Assembly: GCA_902798585.1 (NCBI GenBank)
Contig: CADBXF010000011.1
Coordinates: forward strand, 32,051 to 96,050
Length of the DNA stretch: 64,000 nucleotides
Reading direction: 5' to 3'
Source: an uncultured Lachnospiraceae bacterium
GTDB lineage: Bacteria > Bacillota > Clostridia > Lachnospirales > Lachnospiraceae
Of the stretch, positions 59,611 to 64,000 are shown piece after piece; position 1 is the first letter of the stretch, and every line of letters starts with the position of its first letter. The translations under genes were made by a program, and so were the position numbers. Below the pieces are notes generated by a model. It had not been told where the DNA came from, ran no database searches, and saw only the letters and a program-made list of their open reading frames with translations.

Positions 59611-60456
59611 ATGAAACCGTATTCCGCGTTTGCCGGCATGTATGACCGCTGTATGGACAATGTCCCGTACGACGATTGGGCGACATATATCGTGAATCTC
59701 CTGAAAGAATCCGGAATCGGACCGGGCTGCCTTGTGGCGGATTTGGGCTGCGGCACAGGGGAGATGACGACGAGGCTTCGCGACGCCGGATATGACATGA
59801 TCGGAATCGACGCGTCCGAGGAGATGCTTGCCGAGGCGCAGGAAAAGGAATACGAGCGAATCGATGCGATGCTCGACGAAGCGGAAGAGACAGATACCCC
59901 GGCGGAATCCGCGGAGGAAGAAGCGATTTCGCAGATGATTCGGTATCTGTACCAGGACATCCGGGAGATGGAATTCTACGGAACGGTCTCGGCGATGGTT
60001 TGCGTCTGCGACACGATGAATTACCTGCTTTCGGAGGAGGATCTTCGAAAGGTATTCCGGCTTGCCAACAACTATCTCGAGCGCGGGGGCCTGTTCATCT
60101 TCGACATGAAGACGGCGCATTTTTACCGCGATATACTCGGCGATTGTACGAGGATGGAAGACTACGGTGACGAGGTGCTGCTCTGGGACAATGCATTCGA
60201 GGAAGAGACCGGGCAAAATGAATACCGCCTTACAATGTTTTCCAGAGAGGACGGGGATGAGCGCTTTGTCCGGCAGGACGAGGTACACACGCAGCGGGCC
60301 TATGCGATTTCACGAGTCGCCGAGTTGGTTCGCGAGAGCGGGATGGAGTTTGTGAGCGCCTCGGAGGCGTACACCGGCAGGGAAGCTACGGAGGATTGCG
60401 ACCGCGTGTTGTTCCTTGCAAGAGAAAAGTATCAGGAAAAGAAGTATTATGAGTGA
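59611..60456 (+). CDS. Class I SAM-dependent methyltransferase
   Basis: A 281-residue protein from ATG 59611 (GGAGAA upstream; the longer in-frame start lies in xylB). It starts YSAFAGMYDRCMDNVPYDDW, the pattern of a widespread Bacillota methyltransferase found before hslO-like genes. SAM motif I is VADLGCGTGEM (~46-56), then GIDASEEML, and VCVCDTMNYLL is the post-II region. An acidic insert (~95-113, rich in Glu and Ala) lies between. The substrate is unknown. It overlaps hslO by 8 nt, suggesting translational coupling. Confidence 0.85.
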   Translation: MKPYSAFAGMYDRCMDNVPYDDWATYIVNLLKESGIGPGCLVADLGCGTGEMTTRLRDAGYDMIGIDASEEMLAEAQEKEYERIDAMLDEAEETDTPAESAEEEAISQMIRYLYQDIREMEFYGTVSAMVCVCDTMNYLLSEEDLRKVFRLANNYLERGGLFIFDMKTAHFYRDILGDCTRMEDYGDEVLLWDNAFEEETGQNEYRLTMFSREDGDERFVRQDEVHTQRAYAISRVAELVRESGMEFVSASEAYTGREATEDCDRVLFLAREKYQEKKYYE

Positions 60457-61333
60457 ACGGGATTATATCGTCCGGGCTACGGCTGCGGATGAGTACATAA
60501 GGGCATTTGCCGTAACATCGAGAGGGATTGCCGAGACGGCAAGGGTTGCGCATAATCTTACGCCGGTTGCCACGGCCGCGCTCGGGCGTCTCCTAAGCGG
60601 TGCGGCGATGATGGGAATCATGATGAAAGGCGACCGTGACATACTGACGGTCCGGATTGACTCCTCGGGGCCGCTTCACGGACTTTTGGTGACGGCGGAT
60701 TCGCACGGACATGTCAAAGGATATGTCGGCAATCCGAACGCGGAAGCGCCGAATCGGCCGGACGGACATCTCGGCGTCGGCGCAGCTGTCGGAATCGGTG
60801 TCCTCAGCGTGATTAAGGACCTCGGTTTAAAGGATCCCTATGTCGGGGATATCGCCCTGCAGACCGGTGAGATTGCCGAGGATCTGACATACTATTTTGC
60901 GGCATCGGAGCAGACGCCCTCGAGCGTCGGCTTAGGGGTGCTGGTCGACCGGGACGGAAGCGTGCTGCAGTCCGGCGGATTTATCGTGCAGCTGATGCCC
61001 GATGTGCCGGATGAGGTGATTACAAAGCTTGAGGAGAACCTGAAGCACATTCCGTCGGTCACGGAGATGCTCTCCGCGGGAGACACGCCGGAGACGATGT
61101 TGGCCCGGGTGCTGGCGGGGCTCGCCCCGGAGATGGCCGGGACGACGGATGCCGCTTTTGTGTGCAACTGCTCGAGAGAGCGGTACGCGCAGGGATTAAT
61201 CAGCCTCGGGAAGGAAGAACTTGCCAAACTCCCCGACGAAAACGGTGAAATCGAAGTTCGCTGCCGGTTTTGCAATCATGCATACAGGTTTGACCGGAGC
61301 GATATCGATGAGATGTTGAAAAATGCCCGCTGA
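60449..61333 (+). CDS. hslO: Hsp33 redox-regulated chaperone HslO
   Basis: A 294-residue protein of normal Hsp33 length. It begins YIVRATAADEYIRAFAV, contains LGRLLSGAAMMGIMMKG and PDGHLGVGAAVG, and ends with the redox zinc site CNCSRE (Cys-x-Cys) and CRFCNHAYRF (Cys-x2-Cys). Oxidation of these cysteines releases zinc and activates holdase function. ATG 60449 lies within the end of the methyltransferase gene; an upstream in-frame start at 60416 is less likely. Confidence 0.96.
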   Translation: MSERDYIVRATAADEYIRAFAVTSRGIAETARVAHNLTPVATAALGRLLSGAAMMGIMMKGDRDILTVRIDSSGPLHGLLVTADSHGHVKGYVGNPNAEAPNRPDGHLGVGAAVGIGVLSVIKDLGLKDPYVGDIALQTGEIAEDLTYYFAASEQTPSSVGLGVLVDRDGSVLQSGGFIVQLMPDVPDEVITKLEENLKHIPSVTEMLSAGDTPETMLARVLAGLAPEMAGTTDAAFVCNCSRERYAQGLISLGKEELAKLPDENGEIEVRCRFCNHAYRFDRSDIDEMLKNAR

Positions 61334-61379
61334 CACGAAAGCGTGCAGGCGAGGATACATTTTGGATAAATAATAAGCG

Positions 61380-61385
61380 TATAAT
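61380..61385 (+). promoter_or_regulatory. Possible -10 box for the M18 aminopeptidase gene
   Basis: A perfect TATAAT with no good -35 (17 nt upstream reads ACATTT). If used, transcription would start near 61392, after ATG 61384, which supports ATG 61414 as the true start. Confidence 0.35.
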
Positions 61386-61413
61386 GGAAAATGATACATC
61401 GGAGGCTCATTTT

Positions 61414-62802
61414 ATGAAAAAAAACGGCACTGACAGGCCGAAGGACGCCTGGCTCAAGTATGACGAGACCGGTCTCGGAAAGATTGAGGTATTTTGCGAG
61501 GGTTACAAGCGATTCATCACGAACTGCAAGACGGAGCGCGAGTGCGCGGAAGCAATCGTTGCAACGGCAGAAAAGAAGGGTTTTCGCAACCTGATGACAT
61601 GTGAAAGTCTGAAGCCCGGAGACCGGGTGTATTACCAGATGATGGGCAAGGCTGTCGCGTTGTTCGTAATCGGCAGCAAGCCGCTTTCGGAGGGCATGAA
61701 TATCCTCGGCGCGCATATCGATTCGCCGAGACTCGATGTCAAGCAGAATCCTCTCTATGAGGACAACGGAATGGCGCTTCTGGACACCCATTATTACGGC
61801 GGTGTCAAGAAATATCAGTGGGTTACCCTTCCCATGGCAATTCACGGAGTTGTCGTGAAAAAGGACGGAACGACGGTCCGGATTGCAATCGGTGAGAAAC
61901 CGGACGACCCGGTGTTCGGCGTGAGCGATCTTCTGATTCACCTTGCAGCCGATCAATTGACTAAGAAGGCTGCGACCGCAGTCGAGGGCGAGGACCTGGA
62001 TGTGACATTCGCCTCGCGGCCACTTTCGGGCGAGGAGAAGGACGCCGTGAAGGCCAATGCGCTTCGCCTGCTTAAGGAGCAGTACGATATCACGGCCGAG
62101 GATTTTCTCTCGGCGGAGCTTGAGATTGTGCCGGCCGGAGCCGCAAGAGATTACGGCCTTGACCGAAGCATGATTGCAGGCTACGGACAGGATGACCGCG
62201 TATGCGCCTATCCTTCTGCGGAAGCGTTGTTCGGCATCAGGAAGACCGCGCGTACGCTCGTCTGCCTTCTGGTGGATAAGGAGGAGATCGGAAGTGTCGG
62301 GGCAACCGGAATGCACTCGAGATTTTTCGAAAACTGCGTGGCGGAGGTTGCGGACCGACTCGGTCAATACAGTGAGCTCACGGTGCGCAGGGCTCTGCAG
62401 AATTCCTACATGCTTTCCTCCGATGTGAGCGCGGCGTTCGATCCGCTGTATGCATCGGCTTTTGAGAAGAAAAATACGGCATTTTTCGGACGGGGACTTG
62501 TGTTCAACAAGTATACCGGTTCCCGCGGAAAGCGCGAGTCCAACGACGCGAATCCCGAGTACATGGCGCTTCTGCGACGGATTCTGGACGACGCCGGGGT
62601 TTCCTACCAGACGGCGGAGCTCGGCAAGGTTGACCAGGGCGGCGGCGGAACGATAGCATATATCATGGCAAACTACGGAATGAATGTGATTGACAGCGGC
62701 GTCGCCGTGTTGTCCATGCATGCGCCGTGGGAAATTACGAGCAAGGTTGATATCTATGAGGCATACCTCGGGTATGTGGCATTCCTCAAGGGAATTCAGT
62801 AG
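61414..62802 (+). CDS. apeB: M18-family aspartyl/aminoacyl aminopeptidase
   Basis: A 462-residue protein. ATG 61414 is 8 nt after GGAGG (61401-61405). M18 features are NILGAHIDSPRLDVK (zinc His and Asp), LLVDKEEIGSVGATG (catalytic Glu pair), SSDVSAAFDP with a zinc Asp, and VLSMHAPWEITSKVD with the last zinc His. These dodecameric cytosolic enzymes trim N-terminal residues from peptides. It is the second aminopeptidase in the window, after the M29 enzyme. The symbol is by family resemblance. A dUTPase-like gene follows 7 nt after the stop. Confidence 0.9.
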   Translation: MKKNGTDRPKDAWLKYDETGLGKIEVFCEGYKRFITNCKTERECAEAIVATAEKKGFRNLMTCESLKPGDRVYYQMMGKAVALFVIGSKPLSEGMNILGAHIDSPRLDVKQNPLYEDNGMALLDTHYYGGVKKYQWVTLPMAIHGVVVKKDGTTVRIAIGEKPDDPVFGVSDLLIHLAADQLTKKAATAVEGEDLDVTFASRPLSGEEKDAVKANALRLLKEQYDITAEDFLSAELEIVPAGAARDYGLDRSMIAGYGQDDRVCAYPSAEALFGIRKTARTLVCLLVDKEEIGSVGATGMHSRFFENCVAEVADRLGQYSELTVRRALQNSYMLSSDVSAAFDPLYASAFEKKNTAFFGRGLVFNKYTGSRGKRESNDANPEYMALLRRILDDAGVSYQTAELGKVDQGGGGTIAYIMANYGMNVIDSGVAVLSMHAPWEITSKVDIYEAYLGYVAFLKGIQ

Positions 62803-62809
62803 GAGCGGT

Positions 62810-63244
62810 ATGGTAGAGTTGAAGGTGCGCTACATAAGCGACGAAATCGAAAAACTGCGTTACATCGACGGGGTTTCGGATTGGATTGACCTGCGGTGCG
62901 CGGAGGAAGTGGAACTGAAGCAGGGAGAGTTTCGGCTGATCCGGCTCGGAATCGCGGTTGAACTGCCGGAGGGATACGAGGCGCATATTGTGCCCAGAAG
63001 CTCCACATTCCGCAATTTCGGAATCATCCAGACGAACCACATGGGCGTTGTCGATCACAGTTATTGCGGCGATGACGATGAGTGGAAGTATCCCGTTTTG
63101 GCGATGCGCGACACCGTGATTCATGTGAACGACAGAATCTGCCAGTTCCGTATCATGGAAAATCAGCCGAAGCTGGTGTTTACCGAGGTTGAGCATCTCA
63201 CGGGCAAGTCCCGCGGGGGCTTCGGAACAACCGGCGTAAAATAA
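62810..63244 (+). CDS. dut: dUTPase-family protein
   Basis: A 144-residue protein of trimeric dUTPase length. Five motifs can be followed: WIDLRC (motif 1, lacking the usual Gly-Tyr spacing), PRSST (motif 2), GVVDHSYCGDDDEW (motif 3, with the base-sensing Asp), NDRICQFRIM (motif 4) and RGGFGTTG (motif 5, phosphate loop). It should hydrolyse dUTP to dUMP and PPi. Motif 1 (SDWIDLRC for the usual AGDAGYDL) and the extended acidic motif 3 differ from classical Dut and resemble the Clostridia variety. AGGAGCGG is the ribosome-binding site. dCTP deaminase is a related alternative but the motifs favour dUTPase. Confidence 0.82.
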   Translation: MVELKVRYISDEIEKLRYIDGVSDWIDLRCAEEVELKQGEFRLIRLGIAVELPEGYEAHIVPRSSTFRNFGIIQTNHMGVVDHSYCGDDDEWKYPVLAMRDTVIHVNDRICQFRIMENQPKLVFTEVEHLTGKSRGGFGTTGVK

Positions 63245-63310
63245 GTACAGGACTGCCGACCGCACAACTGCGCGAGGCATCTCAATAAAACAAAGAAAAG
63301 AGTGATTACA

Positions 63311-64000
63311 ATGATTCAGGTAACAGTGTTTTCCGGCTTTTTGGGCGCGGGTAAGACGACATTGATCAAGAAGCTTCTTGCGGACGGATACAAGGGCGAG
63401 AAGGTGGTTTTGATTGAAAATGAGTTCGGTGAGATCGGTATCGACGGCGGATTTCTCAAGGACGCCGGAATCGAGATTACCGAGATGAATTCGGGCTGCA
63501 TCTGCTGCTCCCTGGTCGGTGATTTCGGCAAGGCGCTTGTGCAGGTGAAGGAGCAGTTCCATCCCGACCGTATTTTGATTGAGCCATCGGGCGTGGGCAA
63601 ACTCTCCGATGTCGTTCGCGCAATCGAAAAAATCGAAGATCCCGACATGGTTGTAACAGGCCTTGTGACGGTTGTCGATGCCGGCAAATGCCGCATCTAC
63701 ATGAAGAATTTCGGTGAATTTTTCAACAATCAGGTGGAGTGTGCACACACGATTCTTTTGAGCCGCAGCCAGTTCGTCTCGGAAGACAAGCTGCAGGCTT
63801 GCGTAAAGCTTCTCCGCGAGAAAAATGCCGAAGCCACCATCGTGACAACCCCTTGGGATTCGCTCACAGGTGCGCAGATTCTTGCAGCAATGGAGACAAA
63901 GGTCGACCTTGCGAAGCAATTGCTTGAGGAAGAGGAGCATCACCATCATCATGATGAGGACGAGTGCGACGATCCCGAATGCGAGTGCCACCATCACCAT
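63311..64000 (+). CDS. COG0523/CobW-type GTPase with His-rich tract, 3' end outside window
   Basis: The frame is open from ATG 63311 to the last base (230 residues visible). QVTVFSGFLGAGKTTLIKKL is the P-loop, VLIENEFGEIGID is the switch region, and SGCICCSL holds the CxCC metal motif that defines the COG0523 metallochaperone family. ILIEPSGVGKLSDV and LLSRSQF follow, the latter at the NKxD position but changed. The end visible here, from ~211, is an acidic/His/Cys stretch (EEEEHHHHH, then DECDDPECECHHHH) likely to bind zinc or another metal. Such GTPases insert or deliver metal to target enzymes. Its partner and C-terminal domain are beyond the window. Confidence 0.87.
   Translation, partial: MIQVTVFSGFLGAGKTTLIKKLLADGYKGEKVVLIENEFGEIGIDGGFLKDAGIEITEMNSGCICCSLVGDFGKALVQVKEQFHPDRILIEPSGVGKLSDVVRAIEKIEDPDMVVTGLVTVVDAGKCRIYMKNFGEFFNNQVECAHTILLSRSQFVSEDKLQACVKLLREKNAEATIVTTPWDSLTGAQILAAMETKVDLAKQLLEEEEHHHHHDEDECDDPECECHHHH

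Overview
This is 64 kb of core genome from a Clostridia-type bacterium (Bacillota), most likely a GC-richer member of the Lachnospiraceae. The evidence for this is the gene order (gap-pgk-tpiA-gpmI-secG-rnr-smpB, clpC-radA, tgt-yajC, addB-addA), a T-box leader, Gram-positive lipoproteins with Thr/Pro linkers, SH3b cell-wall proteins, and sigma-A promoters with 17-nt spacers. Every gene I can support lies on the + strand. No phage, IS element, integrase or CRISPR array is visible.

Layout. 0-5.6 kb: an M29 aminopeptidase cut by the window edge, then purine genes purE, purM (broken), purN and purD. 5.6-10.7 kb: a lipoprotein esterase, an aquaporin and a large SH3b/glucosaminidase cell-wall protein. 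10.7-14.4 kb: a 540-nt non-coding stretch, then a hexosamine-phosphate cluster (nagB, glmM and an N-acetylhexosamine 1-kinase-like gene). 14.5-21.7 kb: a thioesterase, threonine synthase (broken), a small membrane exporter, a DegV protein, glyA and topoisomerase III (frameshifted). 21.8-26.4 kb: an ABC exporter pair, then yicC-rpoZ. 26.6-34.5 kb: gap, pgk, tpiA, gpmI, secG, rnr and smpB. 34.6-40.4 kb: a GntR/YtrA-type regulator overlapping clpC, then radA and an M14-carboxypeptidase-like lipoprotein. 40.4-42.7 kb: a DUF58 protein and a membrane partner. 42.8-45.7 kb: a T-box leader whose specifier reads as a leucine codon, in front of a protein that fuses a sugar-isomerase-like TIM barrel to an acyl-CoA synthetase. 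45.8-49.3 kb: tRNA-Trp, a DUF3048 lipoprotein, a small membrane protein, tgt and yajC. 49.3-56.9 kb: a likely 6S RNA, then addB-addA. 56.9-64 kb: a diacylglycerol-kinase-family gene, xylB, a methyltransferase, hslO, an M18 aminopeptidase, a dUTPase-like gene and a His-rich COG0523 GTPase running off the end.

The most interesting points are: (1) the Leu-type T-box on the TIM-barrel/acyl-CoA synthetase fusion, which suggests a role in leucine or branched-chain acid salvage; (2) a rebuilt clpC operon in which a GntR regulator with an operator-like palindrome over its own -10 box stands where ctsR-mcsA-mcsB usually sit; (3) an M14-like lipoprotein that appears to lack the canonical zinc His and the catalytic Glu; (4) an AddB without a recognisable P-loop; and (5) three lesions in normally intact housekeeping genes (purM, thrC, topB), which are either assembly errors or real decay.

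All calls come from reading sequence and translations. No database search or folding program was run, and gene names rest on recognised family motifs and context.
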